Source: Lomentospora prolificans (lineage: Eukaryota; Ascomycota; Sordariomycetes; Microascales; Microascaceae). From it: a DNA stretch of 64,000 nt. The translations under genes were made by a program, and so were the position numbers. Positions 32,370 to 41,421 of this stretch are shown piece by piece. The stretch lies in the NCBI GenBank assembly GCA_029532625.1, contig JARFXM010000007.1:62001-126000 (forward strand), written 5' to 3'. The notes under the pieces were generated by a model. That model was not told where the DNA came from. It worked only from the letters and a program-made list of their open reading frames with translations, and made no database searches. How positions within the stretch are numbered: position 1 is the stretch's first letter; each line of letters opens with the position of its first letter.

Positions 32370-33929
32370 ATGGAGAGAAAAAGCGAAGCGAAAGAAACTC
32401 CTCCGAGCTCGCCCGTGAAGGAACAGGCCTCCAAATCCCCACCGAACAGGACGCCGAGTCCCACGACTGATAATCTACTGCCGGGCCATTACTGGACACA
32501 GGCGCCACTGGTTAGTGGATGCGGGAAGACAGACCACGTGTGGGCAGAAACTGAAAGGATTGTAGGGTCCAGATGACGTCGACGATCCGACGTTGGAGAG
32601 CAATGCCAGCTCTACGGCTTCTCTCGTCTCAAGTATCATGGAATACAGGACCATTCAAGGCAGGACCTACCACAGTGATAGGGGCAACGCTGAGTACTGG
32701 TAATTCGCACCATCATTTGTCGGGTGATGCAGTCTGTCTACAGTGGGACTGACCAAGCTATTATATTATTATTAGGGGATCCAATGACCAAAGGCAAAAT
32801 GAGGCAATGGATATTAGGTAGGTTCTTAACAACAATCATGTCATATTAGATGCACACGCTAACGCCCAGAAAGCCATCATGTCCACACGCTGACCTTGGA
32901 CGGCAAGCTCTATCTCGCACCAATAAAAGACGATATCCAGGTAGGCCAGAGAAAATCCATAGAACGAGGATCCTGACGCTAAGGTCTCGCAGAAAGTGGT
33001 GGATATTGGCACTGGAACCGGACTCTGGGCAATGTAGGTGTCTTGCTGCCATTTTAGACGCGGCGTACGCTGACATTTTCACCTAATAATAGTGATTTTG
33101 CCGACAACTTCCCTAGCTGTGAGGTCATCGGCACTGATATCTCACCTATCCAACCGACCTGGGTTCCTCCCAACGTGAAATTGTAAGCCTGACTACCCAC
33201 TACCGGAGACTCCGTGTCGGAGAGAAGACTAGGCTAACCCCCCTGCTTATTATAATAGTGAGATAGACGACTGCACTCAGCCATTTACTTTTAGCCCTAA
33301 TTCCGTCGACTTTTTCCACATGAGATACATGACGGGGAGCCTGAGCGTCCAGGGCTGGTTTGACCTGTTCAAGGAGGCATTCAGATGCACCAAGCCCGGG
33401 GGGTACTTTGAGAGCTTCGACGCGGCGCCGTGGTTCGACAGCGACGACGGAACGGTGACGGAGAAGAGTGCCTTGGCACAGTGGGGAAAGCTATTTGTTG
33501 AGGGCGGGAAGAAGATCGGAAGGACCTTTACCATGGTCGACGATGGGACTCAGAGGAAGGGGATGGAGGAAGCCGGCTACGTCGAGATTGAGGAACGGAA
33601 CTTCAAGGTAAGTCGACCGGAATTGAGCGCTCCTCCCCCCCTCTCAATTTTTTTTTTTTTTTCGAGAGGGTATCAGAGACGCTAACAGCGGACGATAGGT
33701 GCCCATGGGGAAATGGCCAAAGGATCCGAAATTGAAGCAACTGGGGATTTACGCGTATGCGGCCGTTGCGGCTGACATCGAGGGTTATGTATTGTACATG
33801 GCAAATTTGCAAGGCTGGACAAAGGAGGAGGTCGCAGTGTACGCTGCCCACCTTCGCCGCGAGATGAATAACCCCGCCGTCCATGGGTACTACAGGGTCA
33901 AAGTGGTCTGGGGCAAGAAGCCCGAGTAA
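32370..33929 (+). CDS. LaeA-like SAM-dependent methyltransferase
   Basis: Eight exons: 32370-32510, 32566-32699, 32776-32817, 32874-32940, 32984-33033, 33093-33182, 33259-33607, 33699-33929; 367 residues, all phases consistent. Family landmarks in order: a disordered Ser/Pro-rich N terminus, [42 protein letters not shown]-binding motif [14 protein letters not shown] (from residue 133), [30 protein letters not shown], and the post-core [10 protein letters not shown]. LaeA-type proteins act in the nucleus and broadly regulate secondary metabolism, but the fungal genomes carry many LaeA-like paralogues of unknown target. The third intron uses an AAAG acceptor; the CAG four bases earlier would shift frame. 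No synthase gene is adjacent. Confidence 0.9.
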
Positions 33930-35063
33930 GGATCGAGTGAGTTTTCCTTGTGGCCTTGAGGGGGGTTTCTTACCTGCATCGCGCCTGTTCATATCTCTTG
34001 ATTATCCTGAAAAGAACGGCCGCGCATGAGAGGAAAGTGGATATCTGCATGTTGGATTCTCGCATTTATCATATTTCCCCACCTAAAGAAAAAAAAATTA
34101 TAGTAAGAGATGCATTATTTCTCTACGCCTCTTGATAAGCTTTATCCTCGAGATCACCGCCCTGATGTTATGGACCGGCCCGTGCTGTTTCGCCACGGTT
34201 ACACAGAAGCTGTTATCTTCTGCTGTTAGGGTATATGTGCTGTGATGGTTCATTTTCAAGCCCTAGGATTTGCTTGGAATTTTCAGAGAGGGACGCCGAA
34301 CGCGCCGGCATCAAGAGCTTCCTAGGTCGGGACATTGAGGGTAATCCACCGGTCTAGAGGGAGAGGAGAGGGATGGTACAAGTACACGGGAGGAGTTGGC
34401 GATTCAACTATCTAACTATCCTCGCATTCCGGGATAGTGTAGATTACCAGCCAGGTGGTGAGGAGACAGCCACATTTCCGGGTGAAAGTTGTGTATTAAC
34501 TGCATGGCACGTCTCCAGCCTCTTCGTCGCCTCCACACAAACATTCAGCGGTGCCGCCGCCCTCTGGAACGGCGAATGGCGCATCAGAGAATAATACGGC
34601 CTCCCCAGACTCGCGTCGTTCAAGCAAGCCCAGACCATGATGATCGTCAGCAACGCGCGGACCACAACCATCGGGCTCGCGCTATTTACAATGGATCTAC
34701 AGGGGAAGTACTACGGAACTCAACACAATAATGGTATTGTTGGGTCTTTACGTTGGCGCGTGGGATGCGTACGTGGGCTGGATCGAGGGACTGCCGAAGA
34801 AGGTAGTCTTGAGCAGTCGACTTCGCCCCTATAATAGCTAGGAACATGAAGATGAGATCAAAGTTTAATCTTAGTGGAAATTAGACGCTGATAGCGTCGC
34901 AAACCGACTTACCTAAGTAAGAATCCATGGATTCTGTCATTTTAAAGAACCCTCTATACATTTCACACTGAGATGAAGTAAAAAAAATAGATTCAGGAAG
35001 GATTGATTGTGTAGGGAATATAGGTGAGAACAGCAGCAAAAGACAAAATGGACAAAAAGGACC
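33930..35063. other. Intergenic; nothing recognised
   Basis: About 1.1 kb after the methyltransferase stop, with only short overlapping frames and an A-rich patch near 34088-34098. Confidence 0.5.
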
Positions 35064-35070
35064 AAAAAAA
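35064..35070 (-). terminator. RNA polymerase III terminator of the tRNA gene
   Basis: Seven consecutive T residues on the minus strand, ten bases beyond the tRNA 3' end, the normal Pol III stop signal. Confidence 0.7.
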
Positions 35071-35079
35071 GAAGAAATG

Positions 35080-35161
35080 CTCCCATACCAGGAATCGAAC
35101 CAGGGTCTACGCTGGACACTCGGATGAGAGAGCGTTATGCTAACCACTACACCATATGGGA
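35080..35161 (-). tRNA. tRNA-Glu (CTC anticodon) with a 10-base intron
   Basis: Cloverleaf read by eye on the minus strand: acceptor stem TCCCATA pairing perfectly with TATGGGA, discriminator G; D arm GTGTAGTGGTTAGCAT; anticodon stem ACGCT/AGCGT; T loop TTCGATT. The anticodon loop region is 17 bases long, which resolves as loop C-T-CTC-A..C plus a 10-base insertion (TCCGAGTGTC) directly 3' of position 37, the standard place of nuclear tRNA introns. Mature length about 72. The T stem CCTGG/CCTGG has one central T-T mismatch. A Pol III T-run follows. Anticodon assignment assumes the intron lies after position 37. Confidence 0.85.
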
Positions 35162-35819
35162 TTTGATTGGTTGGTAATGTCGTTCTCTATTCGGCTTCTA
35201 GTTCTGTGACAGCGTGAAGCAAGCATAATTAATAATAGCACAACTTGGCTTCGCAACTGGGTCAAGTCAGGCTCAGCTTCGGTTAAATCTATCGCCACAT
35301 CTTTATTTATCTTTGGTAATGTGGCTCGGTGCTGTGGGTCTAGTCCCACCGATCGCGGGCAGCTTCAGCTAATAATTTTGCTATTATCCGTGGGTTGTAT
35401 TTGCTTCGCCTTGGGGTCGAGTCACAAACTCGACGCTGACTACCGATCTCACGAGCTCCATGACCCTAGCCTATCTTCTAGACTTCCCACTGCACTGTAT
35501 TGGAATAAATGCCCAGATACACTTTTGGCCGCGGCGAGCTAAGTCAGCTTAGGTTTGTCTGTTCACGGATGTCGTGGAAGACGTGGAACCCACAGACCGC
35601 CATGCATAGGCATACCCGGGAGGGGATGATCTAAAACATAATCTATCGAGTGATGTCTGGTGAGACGCGGTTTTGGAAATGTCGATATGATTGCATGCAC
35701 TCGTCAACATGCTTTCATCACCAGCCTACAAGCGGAAAAGAACTAAGAAGGAAAAAAAAAATAGAATACTATAACAAAAGAAAGGCGAACAGAATGAAAC
35801 ATACAAATTCGCTGGTCGT
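35162..35819. other. Intergenic; nothing recognised
   Basis: About 660 bases between the tRNA and the SGNH pseudogene, with no supported feature. Confidence 0.45.
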
Positions 35820-36360
35820 CACCAGCGTGGCGGGCCTGCAGACGGCCCGCTCAAGTGCGGCTACCGGAAGTACCTCTGTGACAAGTTCTAGAATCGGGGG
35901 ACGGAAGGTGGACATGGTCGGAAGTTTCAACGGCGGAAACATGACATGAGGGATAACATGAGTAGCTAGCCACAGCTGACCTCCCGCAATAGTATTGGGG
36001 TTATTATCAAGCTGACTATCTGGGGAAATCAGTACCATGAGGGCGTCTCAGGTGACCGCGTAAGACAGGTGCAGGGCAGGGCGGAGCGGGCTGTCTCTAC
36101 CTGGCCGCCGAACGTGGTTGTTATCAACGCGGGAACGAATGACGCGACGCAGAACGGAGAACATGAATCTGTTGACGGCACAGGCCTCAAGATGTAGGGC
36201 CTCATCGATACAATATTTGCCAAGGTGCCTCATGCCGTGGTTGTTCTCTCGACTCTACTGCCAAATGGTATCAACCAGTTGATACTAATGCCAACGAGGT
36301 TGCTGCATTCAAGGTGGTGCACGCTGACATGGCCCATGGTTTCATCACTAATTAGTGCAG
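35820..36360 (+). pseudogene. SGNH/GDSL hydrolase pseudogene
   Basis: Pieces of a secreted-esterase-type SGNH hydrolase lie in order but in different frames: GYRKYLCDKF then a TAG, KVDMVGSFNGGNM then TGA, NQYHEGVSGDRVRQVQ, the block III motif VVVINAGTNDATQNGEH, then TAG, GLIDTIFAKVPHAVVVLST, and after another frame change TNANEVAAFKVVHADMAHGF then TAG. The order and spacing match the family (block III GTND is conserved). The N-terminal GDS block with the nucleophilic serine is not recognisable and the C-terminal DxxH block is only hinted at. With at least three stops and two frameshifts it cannot encode an enzyme. Confidence 0.8.
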
Positions 36361-36419
36361 ACATTCACAACGGTACACAATTTGATGTGCGATTAGACAC
36401 ACTCACTCCATATGACCAC

Positions 36420-38828
36420 TCAAACCAATGCAAACTCGGTCTCGCTTCCCTCCATCTCAGGCGTCGTAATCGCTTCGCCCGCCATAAGCCCGTGGATGTA
36501 ACACTCTCCAATCAGCCGATACTTGCCGTCCTCCGCCATCCTCAGAATAAACGGCACTCTCGATCCATACATGACGGCGACGACATCACCCTTCCTGGCA
36601 CCCTTGGGCACCCATCCCGCCAGCCCCTGGTCCGTTCCCGCGAAGCGACGTGACTTGGAGGCGAGGGAGACGGATCTTTCCGCCATTTGCGCCTCCTTCA
36701 GCGACTTTGAGGCAAAGGTGGTCTCTGACTCGGAATCGACGGAACCGTATGTTTCCGCCAATTTGGCCTCCTTCATCCACCTCTTGACAAATGCCTCGCC
36801 GAGGGAGGTGATTTCCGTGACAAGATTGATATAGGTCAGGACCGAGGGTGCGAAGGACTCCGGCGCCGGCCGCCCAAGGTCGTTGCAGTCGCAAATTAGG
36901 GTGCGCCAGAACGAGTCCCAGTTAGCCGGGTACACCTTGCCCTCTGTAATGTGATCTGGTGCTCTTGTTTCTTGGCTTTTCGCCGCAAGAGGTCCCCGGC
37001 TCGATCCTAGCCGCTGGCACGCTGCGTTCCAAATCCGAATGGCCTCGGTTACCAATACCCCTCGGCTCTGTAGCACGAGATACCTGTTCATGTCTGGCTT
37101 TGCGCCCTTGAATTGATCATCAGCGCGTTCCGAGAGGTATAGCACGTCGTCTGTGTCGTTGAGGTTGTCTCCGACCGTGTGAATCATGTCTACCGCTCTA
37201 CCTCTAAGGTACAACACCTTCTCATCCTTGGATAGCCTCGCCTGGATTGACGTATCACCGCCAGCATTGAACGCCACTCGGTGCTGCAGACGCAGGAGGC
37301 CCGGCTGGCGGTCGAGGTCGGCAAAGTTGGGTACCCAGGATGGCAGGGCTTGCGGACTTTGGGCGTCCCGATTCGAACTGCAGCCGAGGACCCGGAGGCT
37401 CTTGTTGACGAAAATCTCCCACACGACGAAATTGCGAAAACCTTCGGACACTGGGATGCTTGGATTTGCTGCCAAGAGCCAACTTGATGTGTCCTGCTGC
37501 GCTACGCCTAGAACGCCGAAAATCTTGTCCTGCGGTCTGCTGCACTGGAATTGGCGGCTCTCGATGATGAGGTCTAAGAGCTCAGAGTACTCTTTCCGGG
37601 GTTTGGGCAGGATGTCATGGTATGATAGGAAGGCTGTACCATCGAGGAGGTGTCGGTACCGTTCGCGCCTCGCCGCACGTACCATCTTGATGCCTTTCAT
37701 GGTATCGAGAACCGTCTCGAAGCCAGGTATCACTCCTACTTCAGCGGCGTAGAGATCCATGCCGTTGACTACCCTTTCTAGCGCGAACCAGGATACTGAT
37801 TGAGCACCACAGAAGACGACAGCACGCTTGGCGAGGATGGCCTCCTGTTTGGTCCAGGTACGCTGGAACCACGGACGTTGAAGAAGGCTGATCACCTGGT
37901 CCCAGTCGACGCTCCCGTCGGGGATGGGCGCCATCTTTGGTAAGCGGCCGGACAAGCTTTCTATTAAGCCGTAGACCAGAGGACCATAAGCTTCGTGCCG
38001 GGAACTGTAGCGCAGTGTGCTGAGTGGTATGAATTTCAAATCCAATTTGCGGATCTGTGCCATGGCCTGACTGACGCTGTCTTCGGCTTTGCCGAGATAA
38101 ATCAAGACTCGCCGCGCCTCCGCGTAGATGGACCCCATCAGGCGTATCTGATGTTGTTTTTCGACGTTGTCAGTCTGGTCGATGCAGACGGCGTCGACCC
38201 AGAGCACGCGTTCAAAATCGGAATATCGAAGGTCGATGAGAGCGTCCCGGAGGTTGGGTGTGATGTTAAACTTGTGTCCAGCGCATTCGAGCGTGGTCGT
38301 TACGGAGTCGTCACCCCAGGCGTATGATAGGGCCTCGTAGCGGGTCCTCCAGGAGAGCTCGACGTTGACAAGCCGGCCCCGTAATGGATCGTCCGGCTCC
38401 CCCGGTTCCAAAATGAGAAGTCTGGTCTCTTTCTTCCTGGTGATGGGTTGGTACGGGCCGGTTCCAGGAACCCCGCGATTCGTCAGCTCGCCCCAGTAGT
38501 CTCTAACTCTCTTCAGTGGGATCGCTTGGAAGATGGTCTCCTGGGCTATTATGTCAAACAATCCATGGTTTCGGAGTGGCTCATAGCCGAAATGCGCGAC
38601 GGCGCAGCAGCCGAAGTAGAAGGCTAGCAGTGTTGCCAGTTCCATTGCGAGTTGTAGTTTTGACGCCGGCGGCCGAGGTGGCGGACTCCCATCCTTTTCC
38701 TGATTGGACGATTGGGAGGACGACGAAGTATGCCTCGAGAAGCGCACTGGCCTCAGAGATGACTGAATTGAAAGGCGGAACCCAACTCCCCAACGCGGTC
38801 CTCGTCGGAGTTGGCGTCGGGTCCACAT
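36420..38828 (-). CDS. HET-domain protein with Arg-rich N terminus and membrane segment
   Basis: Intronless, 802 residues from the ATG at 38828 (the frame is open 12 codons further but without another ATG). HET domain from about residue 164: YEALSYAWGDD, VLWVDAVCIDQTDNVEKQHQ, VLIYLGKAEDS, and WFQRTWTKQEAILA; downstream a family-typical SRPQDKIFGVLGVA block and a C-terminal KGARKGDVVAVMYGSRVPFI with IGECYIHGLMAGEA. The first 30 residues contain eight or nine arginines and no acidic residue (MWTRRQLRRGPRWGVGFRLS), a mitochondrial-presequence pattern, followed by a hydrophobic stretch at about 62-80 (MELATLLAFYFGCCAVAHF). Localisation is inferred only. It probably functions in non-self recognition; a decayed HET copy lies directly upstream. 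Confidence 0.9.
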   Translation of the reverse strand: MWTRRQLRRGPRWGVGFRLSIQSSLRPVRFSRHTSSSSQSSNQEKDGSPPPRPPASKLQLAMELATLLAFYFGCCAVAHFGYEPLRNHGLFDIIAQETIFQAIPLKRVRDYWGELTNRGVPGTGPYQPITRKKETRLLILEPGEPDDPLRGRLVNVELSWRTRYEALSYAWGDDSVTTTLECAGHKFNITPNLRDALIDLRYSDFERVLWVDAVCIDQTDNVEKQHQIRLMGSIYAEARRVLIYLGKAEDSVSQAMAQIRKLDLKFIPLSTLRYSSRHEAYGPLVYGLIESLSGRLPKMAPIPDGSVDWDQVISLLQRPWFQRTWTKQEAILAKRAVVFCGAQSVSWFALERVVNGMDLYAAEVGVIPGFETVLDTMKGIKMVRAARRERYRHLLDGTAFLSYHDILPKPRKEYSELLDLIIESRQFQCSRPQDKIFGVLGVAQQDTSSWLLAANPSIPVSEGFRNFVVWEIFVNKSLRVLGCSSNRDAQSPQALPSWVPNFADLDRQPGLLRLQHRVAFNAGGDTSIQARLSKDEKVLYLRGRAVDMIHTVGDNLNDTDDVLYLSERADDQFKGAKPDMNRYLVLQSRGVLVTEAIRIWNAACQRLGSSRGPLAAKSQETRAPDHITEGKVYPANWDSFWRTLICDCNDLGRPAPESFAPSVLTYINLVTEITSLGEAFVKRWMKEAKLAETYGSVDSESETTFASKSLKEAQMAERSVSLASKSRRFAGTDQGLAGWVPKGARKGDVVAVMYGSRVPFILRMAEDGKYRLIGECYIHGLMAGEAITTPEMEGSETEFALV

Positions 38829-39076
38829 GTTGAGTTGATGATTTGGACAATTGGAATCACGCACGTTGGGCGCCTGTAGCCTGGTGGGGCGAGGAGACTT
38901 GACAACAAGATGCTAAGGGAGAGGAGAAACATGCAGCTTAGTGCTATGGAATAGTATTCACGTATTAGTTGAACGCGAACACTCTTGGTAAGGCGACGTA
39001 GTAGGCTCGGGGCCACAGAGAAGCTGCGGGGATTCATGCCCAAAAAGGGAGCCAATCTATGTGCGGTATCTTGCAA

Positions 39077-40600
39077 TTAGAAATTGGCAGTTGGATAGGG
39101 ATGCTGCATCCTTATTACTCTTAGCAGCGTCTCATTGGTCATATCCCAATACCTGCGAGTGCTTCCATCGTCGTCCTCTGATAGGAGGAACGGGCATCCG
39201 GTCAAGATAAGCAGGCGCTTAACACCGCATTTCGAAGCCCGGCCGGGGGGGTTCTCTGTGAGATTTGGCCAGCAGAGAATAGGACATCTTCCTCCTCCAG
39301 TGTTCGCTGGTTTTCTGGACGTAATGTAATATACCGAGGAAAATTTGTATCTCCGCGGCGCGAAACTTGCGTCGCCAGCTTCCGGGCATCCGGATGCCAC
39401 CGAGCCGCGGATGATGCGTCCCAGAGAAATTAACGGCCCAGTTCCAAATGGAGCTATTATCCCGAGGCGGCGGTGTGGTGGCCGAGATGTCGAAGCGGCG
39501 GAACAGTCTGCCATCAGGGTCATTCTGCCCGGAGCGGTCGAAGACTATGAGTCGGAAGTGGCCTAGCCTGGTACGCAATCGGATCCCGTTGTAAGTTATT
39601 TTCGGCCTGCTCGCAGCGTGGGGTAAGGCCCCCCTTGTCAGATACAATAGGCAGTGGAGCTGGATGGTGAATGCTTGGCTTGCTGTCGTGGACGTAATTA
39701 GAGGAGATTCAATACCTCCAAAGTCGTCCAGGCTTTCCATCTCAACACCACCCATCTAGCCTGCCCACGACCAGCGTGGAAACAGCTGCATGTACGTATG
39801 CTGTTCCTTTTCCACATCTCCACCTATATTCTCATCGCCTTCATTGCCGGCTTCGCCATGAGTTGCCGTGTCGTTCTTCGGTTCGTCTCTCTCCGTAACT
39901 CTCCTAAGCTTCTTCAAAGGTTGCCAAAGCAACGCCTCGAGGAGCATATCCTCTGGGAGACCCTGAACGAAGGATACTCTCGCTGCGTCTCGAAGTGTAT
40001 TCAGCACCGCACCAAATTCATTGATTCTATCCGTTTCATAGGTTAGGTCACGAGATGTGGACTTTCTACGGCCCGAATATACTCTGAGTACCATGTCGTG
40101 CAATGTATCCTGAGCCAATGCTCTGTATTTGGTCTGGCGGTAGGCTCGTTTTAATTGTGAGAGAGGTCAATATCCTCCATCGGGGGTACAGGTGAGTAAC
40201 CAGGGATCGTCGGCGCAGTAATCATCGGTCCAGGTGGTAAACTGGTACTAGAAATATATTGTCCTGTTTGCGAAGAAGAGGACTCTTTTGGACAGAAGAC
40301 ACTCCTGGTAGGTCCAACCGGGCGTGTTCCAAGTGGTGGTCGCCGCTGCTTTGCTGAGTTCGGGCAAAAGACTCATGACTGAGGAGCCATCCGGACAGAA
40401 GGCTGTCGGCATGTCGAAGCTGCGAGTCCCTTCTCCAAGGCCATCAATTCCGCAGTTTGCATAATCACCGCTAGCAACGACTATCGTTAGCTTGGCATTG
40501 AGAGAAAAATGCGGTCCACGAGCGAAATCTGGATGCGTGAATCCTTTGTGCAGGTCTGGATCATGCAGAGAGAGTCTATCCATATGCACCGCTAGTTTAG
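39077..40600 (-). pseudogene. HET-domain pseudogene, 5'-truncated, with RIP-type stops
   Basis: The frame reads KLTIVVASGDYANCGIDGLG, MPTAFCPDGSSVMSLLP, NTPGWTYQECLLSKRVLFFA, then YRQTKYRALAQDTLHDMVLR and FPRWSWAG, an ordered HET-protein sequence from just past the WVDxxCI motif onward. It is interrupted in frame by TAG at 40248-40250, TGA at 40167-40169 and TAG at 39756-39758, standing where relatives have Gln, Trp and Trp; all are explained by C-to-T or G-to-A changes. The last part (39077-39218) continues in another frame. The first third of the HET domain is missing upstream of about 40600. Clearly non-functional. Confidence 0.85.
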
Positions 40601-41421
40601 GTGCCTTGCCACGGCCATGGCGTGTCTGATCGATTTGGGGAATCTGGACTTGGGAGTGAGAAGAGACCCTAGCGCTTTTATAGCGTCAATGTTTTCGTTG
40701 TTAATATGTATATTACTGGTAACTTTCCCCAGATGTAATAGCTAATAAGACAGACATAAGCATAAGGGGGCGGTTCTGAAGTTTCGATGAGACGGTTTTC
40801 GGTGAGGTCCCAGAAGACGAATGCCTGTACCATTGAATCCTGACTCTGTAGTACTTCCTGAGCCACAACTCCCGCGATGTCGAGTTCCCAGGACAGTCCG
40901 CGACGGGATGTCCACTCGGTGCGTCTGGCCAGCCTGGAGCGTGCTGGCACTGTAGCTGGCCATCCACGACGCTTTCAGGACCTCTCCCGTGTAATTGGGA
41001 GGCTTGGGTGACACAGCCGCTCTTTTCCTGTCTCCGATAACAAAGTCTAGGTACATAGCTTCATTGAAATAGGACAAGGCCAGTAGTAATGCCACATCGA
41101 TCTCGGCCTTGCGGAGGGCCGACTGCGAAAATTCTATTAAGAGTCTCGATCTCCACAAGATTCTCGCTGGGAATGCGCGAAATTGATTCATCTCCATGCC
41201 TCTCGGCACTAATATCCGATCACTTGAGAGGCGAAGAAGCTCGGTAGAAGCGATCGCCACTAGCGACGATAAGTGACAGGCTGGCGATGGAAACGGGGGA
41301 ACTAGAAACCGTAGTCTACAGGCAATCCTATCTAACCAGCCAGAGTCCGTAATAATATCTCCCAGAAGCAGCTGCTCTTTGATGTCAGAAGTCTGCCGTG
41401 GGCTGAAATCATCGACGAGCG
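40601..41421 (-). other. Open but unrecognised minus-strand sequence
   Basis: The minus frame that opens at 41509 (overlapping the end of the fused EthD/DUF1772 gene) stays open to 40742 and includes plausible protein text (IDVALLLALSYFNEAMYLDF, DRKRAAVSPKPPNYTGEVLK). Near its 3' end another frame (GLSWELDIAGVVAQEVLQSQ) looks more protein-like, so an intron or frameshift around 40930-40980 is possible. No family recognised. It may be an unresolved gene or debris between the HET pseudogene and the fusion gene. Confidence 0.25.
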
